From Blastococcus_B deserti (GTDB lineage: Bacteria > Actinomycetota > Actinomycetes > Mycobacteriales > Geodermatophilaceae), in assembly GCF_042682525.1 (NCBI RefSeq), contig NZ_JBHUHP010000001.1, forward strand, positions 1-64,000: a stretch of DNA of 64,000 nucleotides, in the 5' to 3' direction. Each line of letters starts with the position of its first letter. Positions within the stretch are counted from its first letter, which is position 1. The notes below the pieces were generated by a model. That model saw only the letters and a program-made list of their open reading frames with translations, did no database searches and was not told where the DNA came from. The translations under genes were made by a program, and so were the position numbers. This document shows positions 34,227-41,667 of the stretch, piece by piece.

Positions 34227-34751
34227 CTGAGCGGCAGGCGTTCCCGTCGGGCGGAAGATCCAGCGCAGGGCGATGAAGCGGATGAGCCCGATGAACCCGG
34301 TGACGGCGGCGACCAGGGTGATCTGGAGCAGCGGGTGCGCCGAGCCGACGGTGGCGTCCAGCCAGCGGAGGGCGACGCTCGTGGCGACCAGCCCGAAGAG
34401 GGAGACGCCACCCGCCTCGATCTGGGCGGTGAGCCAGCCGACCCGATCCTCCGCCCGGAAGGTCAGCCTGCGGTGCATCTCGTTGGCCAGGACCGTGGAC
34501 GCCACCGTGGCGACGACGTGCGCCGGCAGGTAGCCCAGCCACTGCAGGGAGAGGAAGAGGAGGGCGTAGACCGCGGTGGACGAGCCGCCGACCAGCACGA
34601 ACCGCACGAACTGGGCGAACGTGTCGTCACGGCGGATCCGCTCGGCGACCTCGTGGGCCACCTCACCCACGGGGTGCAGCCGGCCGTGCGCGAGGTCACC
34701 GAGGGCGTCGGTGTCCTGCGGCCGGCGGCGCAGCAGGGGCGGGCAGCTCAC
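34224..34751 (-). CDS. GtrA family membrane protein
   Basis: 175 residues: a ~45-residue cytoplasmic head, then four membrane helices (FVRFVLVGGSSTAVYALLF opens the domain; GFIGLIRFIALRWIF closes it), the pattern of GtrA-like proteins involved in moving polyprenyl-linked sugars for cell-surface glycans. GTG 34751 has GGAGAGGATC upstream. The metallophosphoesterase follows 10 bp downstream and may share its transcript. Confidence 0.88.
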   Translation of the reverse strand: MSCPPLLRRRPQDTDALGDLAHGRLHPVGEVAHEVAERIRRDDTFAQFVRFVLVGGSSTAVYALLFLSLQWLGYLPAHVVATVASTVLANEMHRRLTFRAEDRVGWLTAQIEAGGVSLFGLVATSVALRWLDATVGSAHPLLQITLVAAVTGFIGLIRFIALRWIFRPTGTPAAQ

Positions 34752-34916
34752 GGTGATCCTCTCCGGTGCCGGAACCAGTGGGTCAGACTCTCCTCTTCGG
34801 GGTGGCCGTTGTCATCCGAGAACATGCCTGCTCACCCTGACATTTCCCTGTCCGTTCGGTCACGGTCGTGTGAACGCGTGGGCGTCGTCACCGGATCGCG
34901 GGGGTAGGGGAGCGCC

Positions 34917-35798
34917 ATGAGTCTCATGGCGTTCCTCGACCGGTGGGCCGACGTCCCGACCTACGACAAGGCGATCGAGTCGGCGCGGCGGGCGGTGAAC
35001 GCGGCGCTGCGCCCCCAGGGAGTCAAGGACCTCCTCCACGGGACGTGGCTGGGCCACTCGCTGCATCCCGTGCTGGTCCAGGTGCCGGTGGGCAGTTGGG
35101 TGTCGGCCGGTGTCCTGGACGCCATCCCGCGGCTGCGTCCGGCGGCCACGGTGCTGATCGGCACCGGCGTGGCTGCCGCCGTCCCGGCCGCGCTGAGCGG
35201 CGCGGCGGACTGGTCGGAGCAGGACGTCGGTGTGCGCCGCCTCGGGGCGCTGCACGCGCTGGCGAACACGGCGGCGCTGAGCCTGTACGTCGGTTCCCTG
35301 CTCGCCCGCGGCAGCGGCCGGGGCACGCTGGGGCGGGTGCTCTCCTACGCCGGGCTCGGGATCGCCGGCGGGTCGGCGGCGGTGGGCGGGCACATGTCCT
35401 ACGCACAGTCGTCCGGCCCGTCCCACTCGGCGACGGCTGCGCGGGCCCTGACCTCGGACTGGATCGACCTGGGGCCGTTGGACGACCTGCCCGAGGGCAA
35501 GCCGGCGCTGCGCACGGGCAAGGGCGGCAGCGTCGCCGTGCCGCTCGCCGCGGTCCGGCGGGGAGCGCGGGTCGACGTCTTCGTCGGGGCCTGCGCGCAC
35601 CTGTCGGGGCCGCTCTACGAAGGGGCGGTCGAGGAGGTGCGCGGCGAGCAGTGCCTGGTGTGCCCCTGGCACGGCTCGGCGTTCGACCTCGACAGCGGCT
35701 CCCCGCGGCGTGGGCCGGCGGCCAATCCGCAGGAGAAGCTCGAGGTGCGCATGGAGGCCGGCCGGGTGATGGCCCGGCTGCCCAACCGCCACAGGTGA
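34917..35798 (+). CDS. DUF2231-Rieske fusion protein
   Basis: 293 residues. The N-terminal two-thirds is a DUF2231-type membrane domain with several helices (HSLHPVLVQVPVGSW, LIGTGVAAAVPAALSGAADW); the C-terminal ~100 residues are a Rieske [2Fe-2S] domain with CAHLSGPL and CPWHGSAFD. It is probably an inner-membrane electron-transfer protein. GGGGAG precedes the ATG. A single gene, divergent from gtrA. Confidence 0.92.
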   Translation: MSLMAFLDRWADVPTYDKAIESARRAVNAALRPQGVKDLLHGTWLGHSLHPVLVQVPVGSWVSAGVLDAIPRLRPAATVLIGTGVAAAVPAALSGAADWSEQDVGVRRLGALHALANTAALSLYVGSLLARGSGRGTLGRVLSYAGLGIAGGSAAVGGHMSYAQSSGPSHSATAARALTSDWIDLGPLDDLPEGKPALRTGKGGSVAVPLAAVRRGARVDVFVGACAHLSGPLYEGAVEEVRGEQCLVCPWHGSAFDLDSGSPRRGPAANPQEKLEVRMEAGRVMARLPNRHR

Positions 35799-35812
35799 GC
35801 GCCTCGGCGTCC

Positions 35813-35818
35813 TAGTCT
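35813..35818 (+). promoter_or_regulatory. -10 box TAGTCT
   Basis: TAGTCT is followed by eight bases and the GTG at 35827, slightly longer than the other leaderless starts but within the usual range. Confidence 0.45.
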
Positions 35819-35826
35819 TCCGCCTC

Positions 35827-36666
35827 GTGAGGCGGTGCCTGGTCGCCCTGGCGGGGCTGCTCGCCGCTGCCTGCGGAACGACGGCCTCTCCCACCGCCTC
35901 CTCCTCGACGCCCGGCCCGGCCGTGCCTGCCGTGCCCGGGATGGAGGCCGAGGCGGTGCGGTTGCGCACCGACGAGGCGGTCGGGGGCCGGTTCCAGGTG
36001 CGCCTCGCCGCCACGGGGGGCGACGTCTTCACCGTCACGTCGGTCGCCCTGGACTCACCCGGCTTCGGCGCGCTGCCGGCGACCGCGGTGACCGCGGAGT
36101 TCGCCCTGGGCCGGGTGATCGACCTGCCGACCCCCTACGGGCCCCCGCAGTGCGACGCGGACCCGTGGCCGGCTGCGGCACGGCTCACCGTCGTGCGGCC
36201 CGGTGGCGCCGCGGAGCCGGTACGGGTCCCGCTGTCCGGCGACGTGCTCGCGACCGTGCACGAGGAGGAGTGCGCGGAGCAGGCGATCGCGGAGGTCGTC
36301 GAGGTGACCGTGGCCGACCTGGCCGACGACGGTGACGCGGTGACGGGGTTGCTCACCCTCACCCGCCGGGCGGGGGAGGAGCGGGTGGCCGCAACCGCCC
36401 TGGGGCGCAGCGTGCTGCTCGAGGTCGTGGCCGAGGAACTGCCGCTCGAGCTCCCGGCCGGGGAGCGGAGCGTGACGACGGCGGTCTCCTTCACGCCCGC
36501 CTCCTGTCACCCGCACGTGCTGGCGGAGACCAAGAAGCCGTACGTGTTCCCGCTGACCGTCGAGGTCGAGGACGTGGATCCGGTATCGGTCGATCTGCCG
36601 CTGGACCAGGGGGCCCGCGACCGACTGGCGGCGCTGGTGCAGCGGGTGTGCGGCGCGACGAACTGA
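35827..36666 (+). CDS. Hypothetical lipoprotein
   Basis: 279 residues from GTG 35827. Lipobox LAAAC at residues ~12-16, Ser/Thr/Pro linker, then a beta-rich extracellular region with scattered cysteines (PPQCDAD, EEECAEQ, ASCHPHV, RVCGATN). It is probably leaderless. A strong hairpin follows the stop. I do not recognise the family; by plan it is a secreted, lipid-anchored protein. Confidence 0.7.
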   Translation: MRRCLVALAGLLAAACGTTASPTASSSTPGPAVPAVPGMEAEAVRLRTDEAVGGRFQVRLAATGGDVFTVTSVALDSPGFGALPATAVTAEFALGRVIDLPTPYGPPQCDADPWPAAARLTVVRPGGAAEPVRVPLSGDVLATVHEEECAEQAIAEVVEVTVADLADDGDAVTGLLTLTRRAGEERVAATALGRSVLLEVVAEELPLELPAGERSVTTAVSFTPASCHPHVLAETKKPYVFPLTVEVEDVDPVSVDLPLDQGARDRLAALVQRVCGATN

Positions 36667-36680
36667 GTGCGAGGAAGAGA

Positions 36681-36721
36681 CCGGCCCGGCCGCCCCGGGG
36701 GGAACGGGGCGGCCGGGCCGG
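36681..36721 (+). terminator. Strong hairpin after lipoprotein gene
   Basis: Arms of 17 bp (36681-36697 and 36705-36721), all G/C and perfectly complementary, with a 7-base loop, 14 bp after the stop. No T-run, as is usual in high-GC actinobacteria. Confidence 0.8.
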
Positions 36722-36921
36722 GGTTCGTGCCGCCGGACGTCGGCGGAAGGATCCGTGGCCGGGTGGCGGGCGAGGACCGGGCGCCCGACCGGAGCGGGAT
36801 GACCGTACGTAGTGGCCGGCGCGTGGGGGGATCCCCTGAACGGGTGCAATGCGCTGCGCTCCGGTGACGGAGTGCACACCCCGGTCGGTTCGATCGGCGG
36901 CGTGCTGGGCAGGGGGAGGCG

Positions 36922-37020
36922 ATGTTCTTCCTCTTCTCCAATCGGCTGGGCTGTCTCGGGTCGCTGCTGGTCTCCGCCCTGCTGACCCTCGTCCTTCTCC
37001 TCGTGTTCGACGTCCTCTGA
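36922..37020 (+). CDS. 32-residue membrane micro-protein
   Basis: Starts ATG 36922 behind a strong GGGGGAGG. The peptide is one hydrophobic helix with polar NRLGC near the N-terminus (MFFLFSNRLGCLGSLLVS, then leucine/valine-rich, ending VFDVL). Similar tiny MFFLxSNRxGCLGS proteins occur in other actinobacteria as far as I recall. Role unknown; such proteins often modulate membrane complexes. Confidence 0.65.
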   Translation: MFFLFSNRLGCLGSLLVSALLTLVLLLVFDVL

Positions 37021-37201
37021 CGGGGGCCGGACGCGGCACGCCCCGACCGCCGCCGTGCGGCAGCCGGCCCTGGGCCACATGGCCGACGTCCTCACCGCGC
37101 ACGAGGCCTACGGCGCGCGAGCCCGTCGCCTGACGGGAACCAGGCCGGTGGTCGTCCGAGGAGGCGGGTCCGTGGTCGGTCCGGGTGGCAGGCTCCACGG
37201 C

Positions 37202-37537
37202 ATGACGGTCGCGCGCTCGATCCTGCTGTTCGTCCTGGCCGCGGTCGCCGAGATCGGCGGGGCGTGGCTCGTGTGGCAGGGCGTGCGCGAGCACCGCGGC
37301 TGGCTCTGGATGGGCCTGGGCGTCCTGGCCCTCGGGGCGTACGGGTTCGTCGCCACCCTCCAGCCCGACGCCCACTTCGGCCGGATCCTCGCCGCTTACG
37401 GCGGGGTCTTCGTCGCGGGAAGCCTGGTCTGGGGCATGGTCGCCGACGGGTTCCGGCCGGACCGGTACGACGTGATCGGCGCGACCATCTGCCTGATCGG
37501 CGTGGCGGTGATCATGTACTCCCCCCGGCAGGCGTAG
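37202..37537 (+). CDS. YnfA family (UPF0060) membrane protein
   Basis: 111 residues with four membrane helices: LLFVLAAVAEIGGAWLVWQG, the second through YGFVATLQ, then FGRILAAYGGVFVAGSLVWG and DVIGATICLIGVAVIMY. AEIGG and PDAHFGRILAAYGG are family signatures. Related to small-multidrug-resistance-like proteins, with no established substrate. Converges on the SnoaL-like gene. Confidence 0.93.
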   Translation: MTVARSILLFVLAAVAEIGGAWLVWQGVREHRGWLWMGLGVLALGAYGFVATLQPDAHFGRILAAYGGVFVAGSLVWGMVADGFRPDRYDVIGATICLIGVAVIMYSPRQA

Positions 37538-37549
37538 CCGGAGCTCGGG

Positions 37550-37939
37550 TCAGGCTGAGCCCTCCGGACGGCGAAGCTGACGGCGTCGCTCGTCGTTGTC
37601 CTCCAGCCCCCACCAGTCGACGATCCGGCCGTCGCGGACGGTGAACCAGTACACCTCCCGCACGTCGCGGAACGACCGCCCCGTCGGTGGCCGGCCCATC
37701 CACGGTCCGGTCTGGGTGCCCGAGCAGCGGAAGTGCCCCACGACGGCGTCGCCCTCGCCGACGAGTTGGACGATCTCCATCCGGACGTCGGGGAACGCCG
37801 TCCGGAAAGGCGCCACCCATGCGCGCGCGTCCGCCGCGAGGTCCGGTGCGAACAGGTCGTCCAGTGCGTCGAGGTTTCCCCCGTTCATGACCTCGACGAC
37901 GACGCGGGCCGCCAGCCGCTTGTTGTCCTCGACGCTCAC
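37550..37939 (-). CDS. SnoaL-like polyketide cyclase-fold protein
   Basis: 129 residues. The NTF2-like/SnoaL fold is indicated by VVEVMNGGNLDALDDLF, the FPDVRMEI strand, GDAVVGHFRCSGTQTGPWMGRPPTG and FTVRDGRIVDWWGLED. Members include cyclases and uncharacterised hydratase-like proteins. GTG 37939 overlaps the stop of a 7-codon upstream ORF (GTGA), so its translation may depend on that leader. Confidence 0.85.
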   Translation of the reverse strand: MSVEDNKRLAARVVVEVMNGGNLDALDDLFAPDLAADARAWVAPFRTAFPDVRMEIVQLVGEGDAVVGHFRCSGTQTGPWMGRPPTGRSFRDVREVYWFTVRDGRIVDWWGLEDNDERRRQLRRPEGSA

Positions 37940-37959
37940 CGCGGCCGCCTGGCGTGCAT
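37936..37959 (-). CDS. Putative leaderless 7-codon leader ORF (MHARRPR)
   Basis: On the minus strand TACCGT is followed by six bases and ATG 37959, giving MHARRPR and a TGA that overlaps the GTG of the SnoaL gene. The geometry matches the leaderless genes of this window, so ribosomes would load here and reinitiate. It could sense arginine or proline supply. No homology is possible at this length. Confidence 0.4.
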   Translation of the reverse strand: MHARRPR

Positions 37960-37965
37960 GCTCGG

Positions 37966-37971
37966 ACGGTA
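37966..37971 (-). promoter_or_regulatory. -10 box TACCGT of leader ORF/SnoaL gene
   Basis: TACCGT, spacer ccgagc, then ATG 37959 on the minus strand. It would set the 5' end of the transcript at the leader ORF start. Confidence 0.45.
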
Positions 37972-38398
37972 GACCGCACCCGAGCAGGCAGGCCGGGCCG
38001 CAGATGCACAACCGCCGGAGGGGAGCGCCGTCGCGCGGACGCCTGACCAGGCTCGGCCTGCGGAGCCGGCCCCGTTCGCCGGGTGACCTGTTGGGCGGCC
38101 ACCCGGGAGGCGGATCCGTTGCGGGCCTCTGGCGCTTGCAGAAGACCCCTCCTAGCTGCGCATTCGCATAGTCGCCGAACGGTCCAACGATGTGGTCTTG
38201 GGACGCGGACACATGGTGGCTGGAACGCCGCACCGCTTGCATAGGAACGTCCTCTATCGGGGTTGCCGGCGCCTCGCTGTGGTGCAAGGCCTTATCCCGG
38301 CGTTCCGTTCGCGACGCGCCCATCTCCTTGCGCGGCGGCAGGAGTTCGCTGGCCGATCATTCCGACGGACTACGCAGCGCAACAAGGGAGAACTGAGA
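37972..38398. other. Intergenic region, boundary of atypical patch
   Basis: No supported gene. From about 38150 the base composition turns less GC-rich (for example gcattcgcatagtcg), unlike flanking DNA, and marks the left edge of the atypical segment that carries the next genes. Confidence 0.45.
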
Positions 38399-38758
38399 GT
38401 GGCGCCAGAGGTCGTCGCCGGGATCATCACCGGTGGTGCAGGGCTGGCGGGGGTCCTGATCACCGCCTGCATCAAGTCGAGGGCCGGTCGAACGGAAGAT
38501 GCCGGGCGAGATGAGCGCATGCTTCAGGAGGCCATTCGAGAGCTTCTCAACGGCAGGTGGGAGCTCCGTACCCTCCAGACGATCAAGAAGCATGTCGCCC
38601 TCGATGACGAGGATGAGCTTCGTCAGGCGCTGAGGCGAGCCGGTGCAGTGCGCTTCTACCGAGAGCGGGGAACATCGCGGGAGACCGAGCTGTGGGGTCT
38701 GCGTCAGCGCAACTTGGAGCGCCTTCGCGGACGGGCTCAGGAGGACATCGGCGCCTGA
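38399..38758 (+). CDS. Hypothetical membrane-anchored protein
   Basis: 119 residues from GTG 38399, eight bases after GGGAG. An N-terminal hydrophobic helix (VVAGIITGGAGLAGVLITA) is followed by a charged, helical domain (REL..RWELRTLQTIKKHVALDDEDELRQALR) that resembles a small winged-helix. Codon use includes more A/T-ending codons than neighbours, consistent with acquired DNA. Not recognised; located upstream of a nuclease-like gene. Confidence 0.6.
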   Translation: MAPEVVAGIITGGAGLAGVLITACIKSRAGRTEDAGRDERMLQEAIRELLNGRWELRTLQTIKKHVALDDEDELRQALRRAGAVRFYRERGTSRETELWGLRQRNLERLRGRAQEDIGA

Positions 38759-38906
38759 TCGTTGCGGGGGTCGAGCGGTCTACATCGAGTGGACCCGGCC
38801 TCGCCGTCATGAGACCGCGGCGTGGTCGCTTGTTCACCAAGAAGACCCATCGGCACGGTGCGCATGTGGGTGCGGTCGTGGTTCTGGTCTCCGTGGTGAA
38901 CCACTG

Positions 38907-39047
38907 ATGCGGCGGCGGGCCCGCAATCGTGGAGTAGTGGGCACACTGCTGGGCGTTGGGAGCGCTTGGCGGACCCTCAAGCATTTCGGCGAAATCGCCG
39001 TTGGCCTCGGAGTGGAGCCGCTCGAGGCCGACGCCGTGGCCGAGTAG
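38907..39047 (+). CDS. Small hypothetical ORF
   Basis: 46 residues starting MRRRARNRGVVGTLLGVG. Its ATG overlaps the TGA of a shorter upstream frame (TGATG). There is no clear ribosome binding site. Basic head and weakly hydrophobic middle. May be chance; listed because the interval between its neighbours is otherwise empty. Confidence 0.25.
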   Translation: MRRRARNRGVVGTLLGVGSAWRTLKHFGEIAVGLGVEPLEADAVAE

Positions 39048-39143
39048 CTGAAAGGATCACGGGGAGAGGGCATGCGGTAGCTGTACGACGCGCTGAAGCA
39101 CTGCGCGGAGCGGGTCGACCGCTATCGGCAGCTGCGGCAGCGG

Positions 39144-40205
39144 GTGGGCGAGTCCAACACGAAGGCTGGCCTGATCGAGCCGATCATCGCGGCGCTCGGC
39201 TGGGACGTCCTCGACCCGGACGAGGTCCACCGGGAGTACCGGCGACGTCCCGTGGACAATCCTGTCGACTACGCGTTGTTGCTGCTGCGCACCCCGCGGC
39301 TGTTCATCGAGGCGAAGGGCCTCGGGGAGAACCTCGCTGACCCGCGCTGGGCCAACCAGACCATCAGCTACGCGGCCGTCGCCGGGGTGGAGTGGGTGGC
39401 GCTGACCGACGGCGCGGAGTGGCGGGTATTCAACGCGCACGCCCCGGTGCCCATCGAGCAGAAGCTGTTCCGCGCTGTCCGGGTCGAGGACGTCGACGCC
39501 GCTGCGGAGCTGCTCACCCTGCTGAGCAAGGACAACATGCGGGACAACCGCATCGAGGAGCTCTGGCGGGGGTTCTTCGTCGACCGCCAGGTCAACGCCG
39601 CACTGGCGGAGATGTACTCCGACGCCGAGCCGGCGCAGGACGTCGTGAACCTGGTGGCCAAGCGCGTGCCGCAGCTGAGCCGCGCCGACGTGCGGTCGAG
39701 CCTGATGCGCGCACGGGCGACCTTCGACTTCCCATCGGCTACGTCGGCGGCGACGCCCGGCACGGCGCCGGTCATCACCGCCCAGGAGGTCGACGACCTG
39801 ACCGCTGATTCCGCGGCGTCCACGGCGACAGATCGAGCTGAACCCGGCCGTAGGGCTTCTCCGCGGCCAACGAAGCCGCGGGTCAGCGCAGATGAGCGGA
39901 AGCTCGGGATCTCGGACCTCCTGGCCGTCGGTCTGCTGACCGTCGGGGCGACGCTGGAAGGGGACTACATGGGACGACGGCACACTGCTGAACTCCTTGC
40001 CGACGGCAGCGTCCGCTACGGCGGCGAGGTCCATCGCTCTCTGTCGAGCGCCGGCCGGGCGGTCAAGGTCGCCGTCTCCGGGCCGGGCACTCCGGAGTCG
40101 ACCTTGTCGACGGACGGTTGGGACTTCTGGCGTGCTCGCGATCCCCGGACCGGCTTGTCGGTGAAGCTGAAGGACCTCCGACGCCGGGCGGCTTCGTCCG
40201 CGTAG
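39144..40205 (+). CDS. PD-(D/E)XK nuclease-RAMA protein
   Basis: 353 residues from the first usable start, GTG 39144. The N-terminal HsdR_N-like nuclease core has Glu12, Asp42 and Glu56-Ala-Lys58 (IEAKG), a complete PD-(D/E)XK set; the C-terminus has the RAMA-like ending STDGWDFWRARD, found in restriction and modification proteins. The natural start seems to be ATG 39072, which has GGGGAGAGGG in front, but codon 3 there is TAG, in frame with this gene. Readable residues between (LYDALKHCAERVDRYRQLRQR) look conserved, so the gene may be damaged at its 5' end or start at CTG 39081. Likely defence-related. Confidence 0.75.
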   Translation: MGESNTKAGLIEPIIAALGWDVLDPDEVHREYRRRPVDNPVDYALLLLRTPRLFIEAKGLGENLADPRWANQTISYAAVAGVEWVALTDGAEWRVFNAHAPVPIEQKLFRAVRVEDVDAAAELLTLLSKDNMRDNRIEELWRGFFVDRQVNAALAEMYSDAEPAQDVVNLVAKRVPQLSRADVRSSLMRARATFDFPSATSAATPGTAPVITAQEVDDLTADSAASTATDRAEPGRRASPRPTKPRVSADERKLGISDLLAVGLLTVGATLEGDYMGRRHTAELLADGSVRYGGEVHRSLSSAGRAVKVAVSGPGTPESTLSTDGWDFWRARDPRTGLSVKLKDLRRRAASSA

Positions 40206-40324
40206 CGGTCGGTCCGGCCTGGGTGGCCGCCCCGCGGCGCGCTAGCCTCGCGGCGGGCCGCAGACGTCCCCAGTTGTCTCACGCGTTGTGTGGTGCGTCT
40301 TCTGGAGGGTTCTCTGCACCCACC

Positions 40325-40397
40325 GGGCCTCTAGCTCAATCGGCAGAGCAGCGGACTTTTAATCCGCGGGTTGTGGGTTCGATCCCCACGGGGCCCA
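40325..40397 (+). tRNA. tRNA-Lys (TTT)
   Basis: Acceptor GGGCCTC/GGGGCCC (one G-T pair), anticodon stem GCGGA/TCCGC around CTTTTAA (anticodon TTT), T loop TTCGATC, discriminator A. CCA is encoded at 40398-40400. Three 17-bp repeats follow directly. Confidence 0.97.
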
Positions 40398-40414
40398 CCA
40401 CGTCGATGTGCTGC

Positions 40415-40478
40415 TTCGGCTGATGCTTGACGCCGGAGCTTCGGGTGATGCTTGACGGTGTTCCGGCTGATGCTTGAC
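40415..40478. repeat. Three 17-bp direct repeats after tRNA-Lys
   Basis: TTCGGCTGATGCTTGAC at 40415-40431, TTCGGGTGATGCTTGAC at 40440-40456 and TCCGGCTGATGCTTGAC at 40462-40478, spaced 25 and 22 bp. Each ends with a TTGAC that resembles a -35 hexamer. Could be protein-binding sites or remnants of a recombination event at the tRNA. Confidence 0.7.
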
Positions 40479-40625
40479 ACCTACTCCGGCCGATCCGGGG
40501 ACCGTTGGTCGCGGCCGGGCGCATGCGGTGGCCCGGCGGTGCCGGATCCCCCTTCGGGCGGATGAGGAGTCTGACCGCGCCTGCGCCGGGTAGGAGCCGG
40601 GTCCAGTCGCCGACGAGGGAACTCC

Positions 40626-41522
40626 ATGAGCCAGGACCAGTACTCCGAGCAGGACCCCACCACCCAGCACGCCGAGCCCGACGCGCTGCCCGAGCAGGAG
40701 ATCGAGCACCCGGGCCTGGAGTCCGACATGGACCTCCAGCCCGACTACGGCGAGTCGACCTACCGGGGCAGCGGCCGGCTCGAGGGCAAGCGCGCGCTGA
40801 TCACCGGTGGGGACTCCGGCATCGGACGGGCGGTCGCCCTGGCCTACGCCCGGGAGGGCGCCGACGTCCTCATCTCCTACCTGCCGGAGGAGGAGGACGA
40901 CGCCCACGTCACCGCCCAGGTGGTCCGCGACGCCGGGCGCAGAGCGGTCACCGCTCCCGGCGACATCCGGGACGAGGCCTTCTGCCGGAACCTGGTCGAG
41001 CGCACCGTCTCCGAGCTCGGGGGCCTCGACGTGCTGGTCAGCAACGCGGCCTACCAGATGTCCATCGAGGGCATCGAGGACCTGAGCACCGAGCAGTTGC
41101 TGCGGACCTACTACACCAACGTCTTCGCCACGTTCTGGCTGTGCAAGGCCGCCGTCCGCCACATGCAGCCCGGCTCGAGCATCATCATCACGACGTCCAT
41201 CCAGGCCTACCAGCCCTCGCCCTCGCTGCTGGACTACGCGTCCACGAAGGGCGCGCTGGTCAATCTGACGAAGGGGCTGTCGCAGGACCTGGCACCGAAG
41301 GGCATCCGGGTCAACACCGTGGCGCCCGGGCCGATCTGGACCCCGCTCATCCCGGCCACGATGCCGGCGGAGCAGGTGGGCTCCTTCGGCGCGGAGACGC
41401 CGATCGGCCGCGCCGGGCAGCCGGCGGAGCTCGCCCCGGCCTACGTCTTCCTGGCCTCCCAGGAGTCCAGCTACATCACCGGTGAGCGCATCGGGGTCAC
41501 CGGCGGCATGCCGATGCCCTGA
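40626..41522 (+). CDS. SDR-family oxidoreductase (YhxC/YghA-like)
   Basis: 298 residues. A ~50-residue acidic N-terminal extension (QDPTTQHAEPD to DYGESTYRGS) precedes a classical SDR: TGGDSGIGRAVA cofactor motif, SNAAY, catalytic YASTK, and PGPIWTPLIP. The extension and order match the glucose/ribitol dehydrogenase-like group often tied to general stress. Starts ATG 40626 after GAGGGA. Stands alone before the polyol genes. Confidence 0.92.
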   Translation: MSQDQYSEQDPTTQHAEPDALPEQEIEHPGLESDMDLQPDYGESTYRGSGRLEGKRALITGGDSGIGRAVALAYAREGADVLISYLPEEEDDAHVTAQVVRDAGRRAVTAPGDIRDEAFCRNLVERTVSELGGLDVLVSNAAYQMSIEGIEDLSTEQLLRTYYTNVFATFWLCKAAVRHMQPGSSIIITTSIQAYQPSPSLLDYASTKGALVNLTKGLSQDLAPKGIRVNTVAPGPIWTPLIPATMPAEQVGSFGAETPIGRAGQPAELAPAYVFLASQESSYITGERIGVTGGMPMP

Positions 41523-41667
41523 CCGACGTCGGCGGGGGTGGGCGACGGCGGGGCGGCACGGCGGAGCCGCTGCGGCGGGTTCAGAGACGGTGCGCGCGGG
41601 CATGGAGGAGTGAGGCCTGCGGGTGCAACAGCCGCCCTTGCCTTCTTCTCCCCCTCGAGGACCGTCG

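Noticed and set aside
40325..40625. tRNA-Lys as an occupied integration site with an island on its 3' side
   Set aside because: No integrase, no second copy of the tRNA 3' end was found, and ordinary metabolic genes follow.
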